NCBI RefSeq assembly: GCF_900129725.1
Contig: NZ_FQWQ01000005.1
Coordinates: forward strand, 496,001 to 560,000
Origin: Chryseolinea serpens
GTDB taxonomy: Bacteria; Bacteroidota; Bacteroidia; Cytophagales; Cyclobacteriaceae
Direction of reading: 5' to 3'
DNA: 64,000 nt
This document shows, piece after piece, positions 8,701-17,953 of this stretch. The notes under the pieces are model-generated. The model searched no databases. It was not told the origin of the DNA and saw only the letters and a program-made list of their open reading frames with translations. Every line of letters begins with the position of its first letter. The first letter of the stretch is position 1. The translations under genes and the position numbers were made by a program.

Positions 8701-11058
8701 CTACTCATTACGTAAGGAGTCTACCGGATTTGATATCGCCGCTTTAGCAGATTGGTATCCTACAGAAAGCAACACAATAAGCAACATCACAATTGATGTT
8801 AAAATGTATATGTCCAGATTGATCTCTGCGTGAAAGGCATATTTTGACAGGTATTCACGAATAAGATACCAAGAGACAGGAAAGCCAATGCATAAACCGG
8901 CTAAAACAAGATTTGCAAAATCGCTACAGAGCAAAACAACAAGGTTTCCAACGGAGGCACCCATCACTTTTCGGATGCCTAACTCTTTAGTTCTCCTCTC
9001 CGCCGTAAAAGAAGCTAAGCCAAATAAGCCTAAGCATGAAATAAGAACGGCAACCACGGTAAAACTCAAAAATAATTTTCCAATAACGGTTTCTGCCTGG
9101 TATTCTTTTTTAAAGACGTCATCCAGAAAAATATACTCAAATGGATGATCAGGATTGTGCTTCTTGAATATTGTTTCAATCTGTTCAATATTTTCAACGA
9201 AGGGTAATTTGCCACTTAACTTCATGAAATAGTGAGAGCCGACATTTTCAGAATACATGAATATCAGGGGTTCAATACCAAATTTCAAGTTATCATTGTG
9301 GAAGTCGTCCGTAATGCCGATTATTTTCCCTTTTCCATTCCACATTTCAAGTTCACTCCCTACGGCATTTTCAAAGGACAATCCCATAACTTCCGCAGCC
9401 TTCCTGTTAATGATATAGTTGGAGGCATCTTGACCGTCAATAAAGTTTCTGCCACTTTGGATTTTAATATTTATCGTCGGAATGAACTCTGCGTCACATC
9501 GGAATATTTTGAAGAGGATGGACGAGTTGTCGGGCTTGCTGGCCCAAACCGGGTCTGTAGTGGTAATGGGGATGGTAAATATGTTATTCCCTCCAAAGGC
9601 AATACTTTTAACAGCGCCGGATTGATACAAGTCATTTTTAATAGCCGGGTATGATTTAACAATACCTTCATTTTGGTCGACCACTATAATGTTGTCTTTA
9701 TCAAACCCAAGATTTTTTTCACTGATAAAAACGATTTGTTTGTACACGGCTATGCTCCCAACAACCAGTATGATAGAGGCCGTGAATTGAACGATGACCA
9801 GTGATTTGCGAAGCGTATTTCCAGTGAGCCCGAGTTGGGTATTTCCCTTCAGGACTTTAACAGGATTGAATCTGGATAGGACAAAAGCAGGATAACTTCC
9901 TGCAAGCAATCCGCAAATCAAAGTAATAGCCAAAATCCCTGCCATGTGCACGGGGTTGCTCACGTCTAACCGGATAGATTTGGTTGTAACCTCATTAAAG
10001 AAGGGGAGGAGCAGCTGAACGATCACCATGGCAAACAACACCGCAATGAAAGACAGAAGAATCGATTCAGAAACAAATTGAACAACAAGACTGTTCTTCT
10101 GAGCGCCGATTGCTTTCCGGATCCCTACTTCGCGACTTCGACTGGCGGCTCTGGCGGTTGAAAGATTCGTGAAATTAATACAGGCCATGGCAAGGATCAG
10201 TACGGCCACTGCACCGAAAAGGTAAATCTGTTGTATCCTGCCTCCTGCGTTCTTTCCGTTTTCAAATTCATTGTACAGCCTTGACTTTACATAAGGAAAT
10301 AGAAATGGCGTGGTGGTGCAATCGGGGCAGTTATTCTTGATCAGAGAAACAAACTTCTGATTTGCCATGTCAACAAAGGATGATGATTTCAGCAATACCG
10401 TTGTTTGGGTGCCACCACTTTTCCAATGTTGTGTCCAGGGATTTTCTTTTGTGAAAAGCTCGATGGGGGCAACAAAGTCAAATTGAAGGGTTGAATATTG
10501 TGGAATGTCTGCAAAAACACTGGTAACAATAAGGTCATGAGAGCCAGCCAGGTTTATCGATTTCCCAATGGCATCCCCGTTTTTGAATAATTTTTTTGCG
10601 AGTCTTTCGGAAACAGCGATGGATTTAATGTCTGTCAGCGGTTTGGTCGCATTGCCGCTGACAACAGGAAAGCTGAAGATCTGGAAGAGTGTCGGGTCAG
10701 CATAAACACCAAACGCATTGTACGCGGTGGTTTCAAACTTTACCAGCAGTTCTGTTTCCATGCTGTACTGGGCTGCTAATTCTACTTCAGGAATTTCTTG
10801 TACGATTACATCCTTCAGTTTAGCCGGGGTGGCGGGATACGTTTCAATCTTTCCATCGGGATACGCGTTGTTGACCATTACTTTAAAAATGCGGTCAGCA
10901 TCTGAAGGGAAGCGGTCGAAAGACAATTCATCTATTATCCAGAGTAGAATAAAAATGCTGGTGACAAGTCCGACCGTGAGGCCAAGAACATTTATGAACG
11001 TGTAGCTCTTATGGCGGAGTAGATTGCGGAACGAGGTTTTTAGGTAATTCTTAAGCAT
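8701..11058 (-). CDS. FtsX/MacB-type ABC transporter permease
   Basis: A 785-residue complete member of the same permease family as the gene at the left edge. It has an N-terminal helix after MLKNYLKTSFRNLLRHKSY, a MacB-like periplasmic domain, the first FtsX core around NFTNLSTARAASRSREVGIR, a second periplasmic domain, and the second core around CLGLFGLASFTAERRTKELG. It is visibly more AT-rich in codon choice than the neighbouring prenyl and tyrosinase-like genes. It is convergent with the reductase gene and has no adjacent ATPase. Substrate unknown. Confidence 0.94.
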   Translation of the reverse strand: MLKNYLKTSFRNLLRHKSYTFINVLGLTVGLVTSIFILLWIIDELSFDRFPSDADRIFKVMVNNAYPDGKIETYPATPAKLKDVIVQEIPEVELAAQYSMETELLVKFETTAYNAFGVYADPTLFQIFSFPVVSGNATKPLTDIKSIAVSERLAKKLFKNGDAIGKSINLAGSHDLIVTSVFADIPQYSTLQFDFVAPIELFTKENPWTQHWKSGGTQTTVLLKSSSFVDMANQKFVSLIKNNCPDCTTTPFLFPYVKSRLYNEFENGKNAGGRIQQIYLFGAVAVLILAMACINFTNLSTARAASRSREVGIRKAIGAQKNSLVVQFVSESILLSFIAVLFAMVIVQLLLPFFNEVTTKSIRLDVSNPVHMAGILAITLICGLLAGSYPAFVLSRFNPVKVLKGNTQLGLTGNTLRKSLVIVQFTASIILVVGSIAVYKQIVFISEKNLGFDKDNIIVVDQNEGIVKSYPAIKNDLYQSGAVKSIAFGGNNIFTIPITTTDPVWASKPDNSSILFKIFRCDAEFIPTINIKIQSGRNFIDGQDASNYIINRKAAEVMGLSFENAVGSELEMWNGKGKIIGITDDFHNDNLKFGIEPLIFMYSENVGSHYFMKLSGKLPFVENIEQIETIFKKHNPDHPFEYIFLDDVFKKEYQAETVIGKLFLSFTVVAVLISCLGLFGLASFTAERRTKELGIRKVMGASVGNLVVLLCSDFANLVLAGLCIGFPVSWYLIREYLSKYAFHAEINLDIYILTSIVMLLIVLLSVGYQSAKAAISNPVDSLRNE

Positions 11059-11276
11059 ATAACAAATCTAAATTGTTCCGAAGGTTTAGCGAAGACGGTA
11101 AGATAACAATCATGCCAGTATCAATCTCCTAAACCAGGTCAAATTTCGAATTGTATTTTGATTGTTCCGTTCAATACCGAACATAAGTAGGTCAGATTAG
11201 GACATCTAAGATAGATTCTCGGCAGGCCTTGCAGGGCAGATGTCGAATCACATACCGTCTCAGATCACCTGTCCGC

Positions 11277-12428
11277 TCAGCCAGAATATTCGACACTATA
11301 GCAAACTTTCCAACCCCCCAAATTTTCAATGTTCATCTCTCCGTCATGGCTAGCATACTTACCGATCCATTGGTCGGGTTTGCCCGTAAAAATCCTTTTG
11401 TAAGTGCAAAGCCTGTCATCGGGATCAAAAGTATCCAACTCCAATCCTCCCACTTGCACCGCGAGCGTGTTCTCGACGAATGCATCGAATATGACCTGGT
11501 TGATTTCAACTTCATTGTCGCCGGGTTTGTCACCCAATTTGAAATGACCCTTTCCGGGGAACGTGTGTTTTTGTGAGAGACCACCGTTGTCGGGTGTAAA
11601 TACTTTTGAATAGAATCGGAACTCGCCTTTGCCTTTATAGAAGGGCTCCCGGTCGTCGAGGATCTGAATATTTTGGAGCGTTATTTTTATGCGTTGTCCC
11701 TTCTGATGTGTGGTGGGATCATTCCATTGTAAGGGCTCATCGGATGGTCGTTCTTCATTGGCAAGCGCCACCAGGCCTTTCGCCCTGGCCCTCGTGAATT
11801 CAACTTGTTTCTGTAAGACGGGGAACCAGCGGTTGTCTTTGGGTATGAGACTCAGCCGGCGATGAAAGAGTTCGAGCCAATTTCTTTCCTGGTGCGCAAT
11901 TTCAAAAGCCTTTTCCACCTGGATATTCAATTGAAACCCGCCCAGGGTCCTGGCTTCATCGGTGCGCATCTGCAATACATCTACTTTAAAGCGCTGGCCC
12001 TTTTTTATTCCCTTGGGCAACTGCACGGTGATCAAACCCGCGATATTGTCGCCATAAAATGGAGGCACGGGCAGGTACGTTATTTCATCAACCAAAAGCC
12101 GGAGTGTGTTTTCATTGACGATCAGAACCGTTCCTGGGGCATGTCGGAGATTGCGGTAGTTGAAAATTTCAGTCACCGGCACACCGGGGATATATACATC
12201 GACGATCGAATTTTTTGGAAGGTTGTTCCAGAAAAAAACCAGTTCGTCAAGACCTGTTCCGGCTTTCCACTGGACGGCATCGAATTGCCATTTTTCCCTG
12301 GCTTCCAGCGCCTCGTGAAGCGCGTGCATCTTTTTCTCCAGGAGTTCCGGGAACTGCGCAATCCACCCCGTTTCCAGGTGGTGCATATGGTCCTGGCCCA
12401 TCCCTCCCTCGGCCGGTGATGCGGGCAT
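11277..12428 (-). CDS. C-terminal part of the broken tyrosinase-like giant protein
   Basis: This frame encodes 383 residues, starting at an ATG (MPASPAEGGMGQDHMHHLE) that lies 255 bases inside the 3' end of the preceding frame. The frame is open upstream only to a stop at 12489-12491 and still reads as protein there (VENKHLNPEANCCKVQV), so the ATG is probably not a true start. The region has a beta-sandwich segment (AGLITVQLPKGIKKGQRFKV), a helical segment (NWLELFHRRLSLIPKDNRWF) and a C-terminal beta domain with KGKGEFRFYSKVF. I recall similar stretches as C-terminal domains of other very large bacterial proteins. Most likely it is the continuation of the upstream tyrosinase-like gene after a frameshift. 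Confidence 0.7.
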   Translation of the reverse strand: MPASPAEGGMGQDHMHHLETGWIAQFPELLEKKMHALHEALEAREKWQFDAVQWKAGTGLDELVFFWNNLPKNSIVDVYIPGVPVTEIFNYRNLRHAPGTVLIVNENTLRLLVDEITYLPVPPFYGDNIAGLITVQLPKGIKKGQRFKVDVLQMRTDEARTLGGFQLNIQVEKAFEIAHQERNWLELFHRRLSLIPKDNRWFPVLQKQVEFTRARAKGLVALANEERPSDEPLQWNDPTTHQKGQRIKITLQNIQILDDREPFYKGKGEFRFYSKVFTPDNGGLSQKHTFPGKGHFKLGDKPGDNEVEINQVIFDAFVENTLAVQVGGLELDTFDPDDRLCTYKRIFTGKPDQWIGKYASHDGEMNIENLGGWKVCYSVEYSG

Positions 12429-15400
12429 GACCTGTACCTTGCAGCAATTTGCTTCCGGGTTGAGGTGTTTGTTTTCGACGTGTCCAATTCATGATCATGT
12501 GTACCGTGATCCATGTCGTCGTCAATTTCATGCTCACACTTTCTCTTCCGGGCAAGATCGATGTTGAACAAATGCTGTACCGTTCTCGTGATCTCATCAC
12601 CGGGATTCGCTGTCTGCACAATCAGCAGGTTTCTTTGTGACAAATTATCAGAAGTGCCCGGCGTTGCACCGTTTACGGTAGGATCACCGGTGTAAACAAC
12701 CTCTACGATCATGCACTGGTGATTACCCAACAGCAGGTTTCGGATGGAGAACAGCGTTCCGCCAAAGCCACCGTCGCCAGTATACGTATTGGGAAAACGG
12801 TTGGTGCTTTGGTTGATGTCCAGGTATGCACCGAAGAAACTAACATCGTCGCCTCCTCCGAAGGGGCCGAAATTGAAAAGATTGGCCGGATCGGACTGGG
12901 TATTCATATCCGTCGACACGGAGACTCTTGGTTCAGCAAAAAATGGAATGGATGCCAATTCGTTGGTGCTGGTGCGTCCCAGCAATCCGATGCCGCTGGC
13001 GGCTGTACGATACGCTAGTGTATTATCAAATTCTACATTGGCGGTTCCCCACCGGAAAAGCCTGAACGTAGCCCGGACGCCGGTTGCGCCCGTAACGCTT
13101 TGGCACTGCATTTTTGCAAGGGCAAAATTGTAGTAGGTGATCCCATTCACGGTAGTGGAGTATTCCAGTGCAGACGCCGCCTCATCCTGCGTAAGCGCAT
13201 CAAAAGTTTCTCCTCCCGCAGTTCCGTGGCCGGTGCGAAGGTTGGCGATCACCTGCTGGATAAAGGCATTTGGATCGGTCCATCCCGCAGCCACTCCAAA
13301 CTTCGTCTGTCCCTGCTGTATTTTGAATACCCTGGTATCGACGCTTAACCATGACGTTGGGCCGTCCAGCATATAAGGGTTGGCATTTATCTGCAAGCGA
13401 ACTCTCTTTGAATCGTCCACCACGCGGTTCCCGCAACGATCGGTGGCAGTGACCACGAGTTTCAGATCTTTTAAATCACCGGCGACCATTCCTGCAAATA
13501 AGGTGGTGGCCGCAGGAAAAATCACCTGGCACGTATACGTGATGCGTTGAGGGATGGCCGGATGCAAACCGGGACTTTCGGAGTTGATTGAGGTAATGCT
13601 AACCTGGATGTCTGTGGCGGGAACAGGAGTGCCCATCAAGTCCTGAAATTCGATCAACGGTTGATGGGCAACGTCCGTGTAAATGCCCGCACCGTACACG
13701 GGAGGGGCAATGAGATTTTTTAGTTGAGGTTCTACTTCCGCCGGCCAAACAATCGTGGCGGCCCTGCTGGTGCGGTCCTGGAGAATAACATAAAAGGAAT
13801 CGTCAAAAACACTTTGACCACCACTGGCCACCGCATCGACCTGGTCTTTGCTAAAAGAACTGCGATTCAGATATGTGGTAATTTCAGGAGCTTGTTTTTC
13901 CTGGATGAGAGGTAATTCAATCACTTTTTCAAAATCAAATCCATCAATGCGGGTATACGCCGATCCGGCAGGAAGATTCGGAACAAAAGCTTCAAGAAGA
14001 GTGATCGATGTATTCGAATTTATGGTGGCAATGGCTCTTACTTGTCCGTTGGCCCGCAGCAGATCGCCTTGATTAAACTGGTTAAAAGAAGTGCCTGTTC
14101 CGGTGACCGTGATACCGCTGCTGGATAGAGTACCCGCAGCAGATGCAATACTGCCGTTTGCCTGTTGATCGCAGGAAAGATGGGCCGTTATCCGAATCAC
14201 GCTGTTTTTAAAACCCGTCGCCGTTGGCGAAAACAAGAGGTTGTCCTGAATGAAGGGACCTTCGCCCGAAATATCCAGCGTGCCGGCAGAACCGTCAAAC
14301 ACAAACTGTTCTATGCGATCGACATTCTGTTGCGCGGTGGTGATTGTAAGGTTGCGCGTAATAGAGATGACCGGTGTGTTACTCACATTCTCCCGGATCA
14401 CATCACACGTGATCTTCAAATTCAAAGAACGGCCGAAGGGATCCGTCCTGACATTTACTTTCAGGTTAAGCGTTCCTTGTCCATTGGCGAGATTTATTCC
14501 TGAAATAGCATTGGACGGTTCGACCGTGTCTGTATTTGTATTCAGATCACGAAGAATCGTAAGCACTTGCGGGCTAGGAAAAGTAGCATTCGTAGATAAT
14601 ACAAAATCAAGGGCATTGAAATCAGGCCTGCGTTTGCTCCACAGATCATCGATGAAACCGTGCCATGCAAAAAATCGGGGAACGTGATTGTTGGTAACGG
14701 CATCGATCAGGTCGCCGTTCAGGATATGTCCTTCCGCATGGTAACCTGTGTCCATCCACTCTGTGATACCATCGTCTAATAGAACATTGATTTGAGTGAA
14801 TTGATTATTATCCAGCGCAAATAACTGCCCCATCAATCCGAGGTTTGGGAATTCATGGAGATCGCCATTCCAGAGGGTGTTATGAACGGGGCTGAAATTA
14901 ACCGGCGGATTCGTTGACGACGCAGCCCAGTCTACCAGTGGGTTCCCCGAGGTATCGGCTTCCACACCAGCGGGTGGAAGACCGCCACCCCCGGTGTCGT
15001 GTGCACAGCAGTTGTGCGATTGAACGGCCTCTTGATTTGTCCGCGCCAGCCAGCGGTCGAAGAGTTCCAAATGATCTCTATGGAATGCAAAAAATTCTGC
15101 CCCCACCTGGGTGCGACTGATTTCTTTTTTTCCAATGTGTTGCCCAACGCTTGTTTTAAAATAAGGTGTAGGCGTCGTCCAACCGCTTCCAATCGGCCCG
15201 CTGGGATGCCAGACGTGGTGGACCATGTAAAAAATATCCGTAAAATCTTTTTCAGAAAGTACAATGCCATCTTTGTCATACACGGCGGAAACAGGAAGCA
15301 CAGGTTCTCCAAGCAATCTTTTTCTCAGGTCGCTGACCCATTTCATGAAAGCCCAATACCGGTGACTATATGGCGTCTTTACTTCATCCTGGTTCATCTC

Positions 15401-15808
15401 CGTACCACCAAAGTAGTGCCTTGTTTCTTTATAATAATTTCGCACGGCGTTTCCCAGATCGTCTAATGTCCACCCGGCAGGAAATGCACCTCCACTCAAC
15501 GTAACAGGCAATATGGGCCCCTCCGGCAAACCCATGCCCGGATACATATCCAGTCCATTCCACGGACGGACCGGCGGCAGGAAATATTTACTGCGCCATT
15601 CTTCATAGCTGGCAAGCATGTAGTCAAGGTGATGCGACAGGAACTGCTGCCCGGTGACCGTGGTCGTTCCCAGGTTTGGTATAAATTGAAGCGTCCATCG
15701 CAAATGGTTTAGTCCACTCGATGGAAGGTGAGCTGATGCACCCAATTCAGCGCTGCCCATGTCGCCATAAATAAGCTCGTTGACGAAGGGGATTGAATTT
15801 GCTGCCAT
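12173..15808 (-). CDS. Tyrosinase-like (type-3 copper) multidomain protein, frameshifted near its 3' end
   Basis: The open frame is 1211 residues, but from about 12430 down the translation becomes Arg/Trp-rich nonsense shadowing the other frame, so the native part is about 12430-15808. Residues about 180-400 form a type-3 copper domain. CuB has His357, His361 and His383, with the same spacings (4 and 22) as Streptomyces tyrosinase, within RFFAWHGFIDDLW. CuA carries FFAFHRDHLELFDRWL (His243), with His197/198 as candidates for the first ligand. The place nine residues before His243, normally His, is Gln234. Residues 400-1100 are a series of Ig-like beta domains. No signal peptide is seen. The protein may oxidise phenols, or the domain may be non-catalytic. 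Confidence 0.82.
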   Translation of the reverse strand: MAANSIPFVNELIYGDMGSAELGASAHLPSSGLNHLRWTLQFIPNLGTTTVTGQQFLSHHLDYMLASYEEWRSKYFLPPVRPWNGLDMYPGMGLPEGPILPVTLSGGAFPAGWTLDDLGNAVRNYYKETRHYFGGTEMNQDEVKTPYSHRYWAFMKWVSDLRKRLLGEPVLPVSAVYDKDGIVLSEKDFTDIFYMVHHVWHPSGPIGSGWTTPTPYFKTSVGQHIGKKEISRTQVGAEFFAFHRDHLELFDRWLARTNQEAVQSHNCCAHDTGGGGLPPAGVEADTSGNPLVDWAASSTNPPVNFSPVHNTLWNGDLHEFPNLGLMGQLFALDNNQFTQINVLLDDGITEWMDTGYHAEGHILNGDLIDAVTNNHVPRFFAWHGFIDDLWSKRRPDFNALDFVLSTNATFPSPQVLTILRDLNTNTDTVEPSNAISGINLANGQGTLNLKVNVRTDPFGRSLNLKITCDVIRENVSNTPVISITRNLTITTAQQNVDRIEQFVFDGSAGTLDISGEGPFIQDNLLFSPTATGFKNSVIRITAHLSCDQQANGSIASAAGTLSSSGITVTGTGTSFNQFNQGDLLRANGQVRAIATINSNTSITLLEAFVPNLPAGSAYTRIDGFDFEKVIELPLIQEKQAPEITTYLNRSSFSKDQVDAVASGGQSVFDDSFYVILQDRTSRAATIVWPAEVEPQLKNLIAPPVYGAGIYTDVAHQPLIEFQDLMGTPVPATDIQVSITSINSESPGLHPAIPQRITYTCQVIFPAATTLFAGMVAGDLKDLKLVVTATDRCGNRVVDDSKRVRLQINANPYMLDGPTSWLSVDTRVFKIQQGQTKFGVAAGWTDPNAFIQQVIANLRTGHGTAGGETFDALTQDEAASALEYSTTVNGITYYNFALAKMQCQSVTGATGVRATFRLFRWGTANVEFDNTLAYRTAASGIGLLGRTSTNELASIPFFAEPRVSVSTDMNTQSDPANLFNFGPFGGGDDVSFFGAYLDINQSTNRFPNTYTGDGGFGGTLFSIRNLLLGNHQCMIVEVVYTGDPTVNGATPGTSDNLSQRNLLIVQTANPGDEITRTVQHLFNIDLARKRKCEHEIDDDMDHGTHDHELDTSKTNTSTRKQIAARYRSCPHHRPREGWARTICTTWKRGGLRSSRNSWRKRCTRFTRRWKPGKNGNSMPSSGKPEQVLTNWFFSGTTFQKIRSSMYISPVCR

Positions 15809-16191
15809 GATCTTTAGTTTTTAGAATGATAAATACTGGAGGATGTTTTGTCTATTGAGGCAAAGGGCCTGCAAATCAACGCATACGGTTCAGGGTGAAA
15901 TTTGGGATTGACGTCGGTTTCTTTACCTGTCTTAAAATTGGATCAACGCGTTCTTCAGTCTTATGAATTTCAACAACAGGATGAAGACGTCTACTACCCA
16001 CGCGGTGAGCCGCTCAGATCTCTCAACGGGCCAAAGCGCAACCGGAAACGGTCGCATAAAATATGAATCTCAAACTCCAGGTGGACGGATCAGGGGAGCG
16101 AGTAGTGACAAACGAATGTAGCGAACCTGATCAAGGCATTCAATACCAGAGAATTGGGACATGTCCGCCGCAAAAGGAAATATTTCAAATT
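15809..16191. other. Intergenic region between divergent genes
   Basis: This is the space between the tyrosinase-like gene and the MarR gene. I see no open reading frame with coding character, no tRNA and no clear terminator. It should contain the promoter of the tyrosinase-like gene, but I could not pick one with confidence. The MarR operator begins just to the right. Confidence 0.5.
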
Positions 16192-16230
16192 ATTTTAGTT
16201 GACTTAGTCAACTAAAATAATCTATCTTCG
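16192..16230 (+). promoter_or_regulatory. MarR operator and promoter
   Basis: A perfect inverted repeat, arms ATTTTAGTTGAC (16192-16203) and GTCAACTAAAAT (16207-16218), is separated by TTA. TTGAC-N3-GTCAA is the common core of MarR-family operators. The left arm contains the -33 TTG (16199-16201), and a -7 box TATCTTCG lies at 16223-16230, 21 bases on. The start codon at 16235 is 5 bases after the -7 box, so the mRNA is probably leaderless and autorepressed by the MarR protein. Confidence 0.82.
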
Positions 16231-16234
16231 TTTC

Positions 16235-16663
16235 ATGAATAACAAGCCCATCGAAGAATTTCGCTCCTTCAACCGTTTTTATACGGCGGTGATCGGGCTG
16301 CTCGACAACCATATCCTGAACAGTAATTATACACTGGTGGAGGCCCGGATCATGTATGAACTCTATCACGGCAAGAACCAAACGGCCAGTGATCTCATTC
16401 ACACACTATCCATCGATAAAGGATACCTCAGCAGGGTGCTGCGGCAATTTGAAAAAAGGAAGTTTATAAATCGACAGCGCTCTGCTGAAGATACGCGCGT
16501 CATTTTTCTGAATCTCACCGCCGAGGGGAAGAAGGAATTTCAACAGCTGGACAAAGCCTCCAACGACCAGGTGAAGTCGATCCTAAAGGAGCTTTCGGAA
16601 AAAGATCTTGCGCTGCTATTGGGCAGCATGGCTGAAATTAAAAGAATATTAACATCAAAATAA
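16235..16663 (+). CDS. MarR family transcriptional regulator
   Basis: 142 residues with a winged-helix DNA-binding domain: ARIMYELYHGKNQTASDLIH (recognition region), GYLSRVLRQFEKRKFINRQR (helix plus wing) and DTRVIFLNLTAEGKKEF. N- and C-terminal helices would form the dimer interface. The perfect palindrome overlapping its own promoter indicates autoregulation. The GNAT gene follows after 7 bases. In many bacteria this MarR type is fused to a GNAT domain in one protein; here they are separate genes in different frames. Confidence 0.92.
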   Translation: MNNKPIEEFRSFNRFYTAVIGLLDNHILNSNYTLVEARIMYELYHGKNQTASDLIHTLSIDKGYLSRVLRQFEKRKFINRQRSAEDTRVIFLNLTAEGKKEFQQLDKASNDQVKSILKELSEKDLALLLGSMAEIKRILTSK

Positions 16664-16670
16664 ATCCGCT

Positions 16671-17180
16671 ATGAGAGGGAAAATTACCCTGGACGAAGTG
16701 TCGATCCGCACAACCCTTCGGCCCGGCGATCTGGGCTATATCATCCACCGGCATGGTAAACTCTATGGCGACGAATACGGATATGGCGTGTCGTTTGAGT
16801 CCTATGTAGCCGGGGGACTGCATGAATTTTATAAAGGTTATGATCCGTCCAGGGACCGAGTGTGGATTGCGGAACACGATCAACGCATCGTCGGGTTTCT
16901 TCTGCTCATGCATCGCGACAATAAGGTGGCACAGCTTCGTTACTTTTATCTGGAAGCCGATTACCGGGGCATTGGCCTTGGCAAGAAGATGATGTCGCTG
17001 TATATGGATTTCCTGCGGGCATGCCGCTACACGGCTTCTTACTTATGGACGACGCATGAACTATCTGCCGCGGCGTCCCTTTACAAGCGGGAAGGATTTA
17101 AATTGACGGAAGAAAAAGAGTCCACAGCTTTCGGCAAGGTTCTTAAAGAACAGCGCTACGATCTTGTGACAGCGGATTGA
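16671..17180 (+). CDS. GNAT family N-acetyltransferase
   Basis: 169 residues. It would transfer an acetyl group from acetyl-CoA to an amine. The acetyl-CoA loop is YRGIGLGKKMM (about residues 98-108), preceded by AQLRYFYLEAD (beta-4) and followed by LWTTHELSAAASLYKREGFK, which is strongly reminiscent of the acetyltransferase half of MarR-GNAT fusion proteins. It is co-transcribed with the MarR gene. The substrate is unknown; a small toxic amine or antibiotic would fit the family. Confidence 0.9.
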   Translation: MRGKITLDEVSIRTTLRPGDLGYIIHRHGKLYGDEYGYGVSFESYVAGGLHEFYKGYDPSRDRVWIAEHDQRIVGFLLLMHRDNKVAQLRYFYLEADYRGIGLGKKMMSLYMDFLRACRYTASYLWTTHELSAAASLYKREGFKLTEEKESTAFGKVLKEQRYDLVTAD

Positions 17181-17230
17181 ATATAATTAGGGTCGATAAA
17201 ACGAAGGCGTCCTATCATAACATAACGATC

Positions 17231-17542
17231 ATGGTGGAAAGACACTGGAAGGGAATTGCGATCCGGGAAATGGCTGGCGATTATATTCAGCATCTCCAGA
17301 ACGAGACGCTTCCCGGATTAAAAGCGATTCCCGGATTTAAGGGCTTCTCGATCCTTAGCCAGGAGACAAAAGAAGGCATAGCGTTTTTGATCATCACGCG
17401 ATGGGAGAAACTGGAATCTATTCAGCAGTTTGCCGGAATGCATTACGAGGAGGCGGTCGTTCCCGACGTCGTCAAGGCCATGATGATCCGGTATGACCTT
17501 CGGGCGGAGCACTATGTCGTGCAATGGGAGGAGACGTTTTAG
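17231..17542 (+). CDS. Antibiotic biosynthesis monooxygenase (ABM)-type small protein
   Basis: 103 residues from the ATG at 17231; an upstream in-frame TTG at 17177 would add 18 less convincing residues. The pattern is that of the ferredoxin-like ABM fold: an N-terminal strand (ERHWKGIAI), a helix (AGDYIQHLQNETLPGLKAIP), the middle strand pair GFKGFSILSQETKEGIAFLI, then TRWEKLESIQQFAG. Members are small cofactor-less oxygenases or heme-related enzymes, and many have no known activity. It lies right after the GNAT gene and is probably part of the same operon. Confidence 0.72.
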   Translation: MVERHWKGIAIREMAGDYIQHLQNETLPGLKAIPGFKGFSILSQETKEGIAFLIITRWEKLESIQQFAGMHYEEAVVPDVVKAMMIRYDLRAEHYVVQWEETF

Positions 17543-17557
17543 TCTACCAACGGAGAA

Positions 17558-17929
17558 TCAAAATAACTTCTTGATCTTAAACGTGAGCATGAAGATAAAA
17601 AACACCAGGATCGCGAGAAAATGAATCCCTGAAATAACAACGTGTGCAACCCAGAGCCATCCTACGGGCGCCTCGATCAATGCATAAACCGAGCAACCCG
17701 CTACCAAAGCCTCAAAGACCACCACCAACATCTCACGAAATTCCATAATATGCTGTTGGATCCGGATTTGTTTTTGCGTCCAGTACAACAGCAGGGATAC
17801 ACTTACCGCTAAATTCAGATAAACGATGATGCCAAAGCTGGAAGAAGCCAATCCCACGATCAGGACGATGGCATGAATCAAAACGACCATGGCCACCGCT
17901 GCGCAGACCTGCTTGTCGGTAGTACTCAT
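17558..17929 (-). CDS. Small integral membrane protein, uncharacterised
   Basis: 123 residues with about four membrane helices (roughly residues 9-29, 33-49, 68-84 and 90-115). A short charged loop (WTQKQIRIQQHIMEFRE) lies in the middle. It ends in KIKKLF, consistent with a positive cytoplasmic end. No family recognised. It is convergent with the ABM gene and lies 24 bases after the next minus-strand gene, so it may be in an operon with it. Confidence 0.65.
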   Translation of the reverse strand: MSTTDKQVCAAVAMVVLIHAIVLIVGLASSSFGIIVYLNLAVSVSLLLYWTQKQIRIQQHIMEFREMLVVVFEALVAGCSVYALIEAPVGWLWVAHVVISGIHFLAILVFFIFMLTFKIKKLF

Positions 17930-17953
17930 GCGTCGATCGGTGCCAGGTTCAGA

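Noticed and set aside
11862-12419. A 185-codon plus-strand frame antisense to the tyrosinase-like C-terminal part
   Set aside because: The minus-strand frame has protein-like composition and recognisable beta segments; the plus-strand frame is a shadow.
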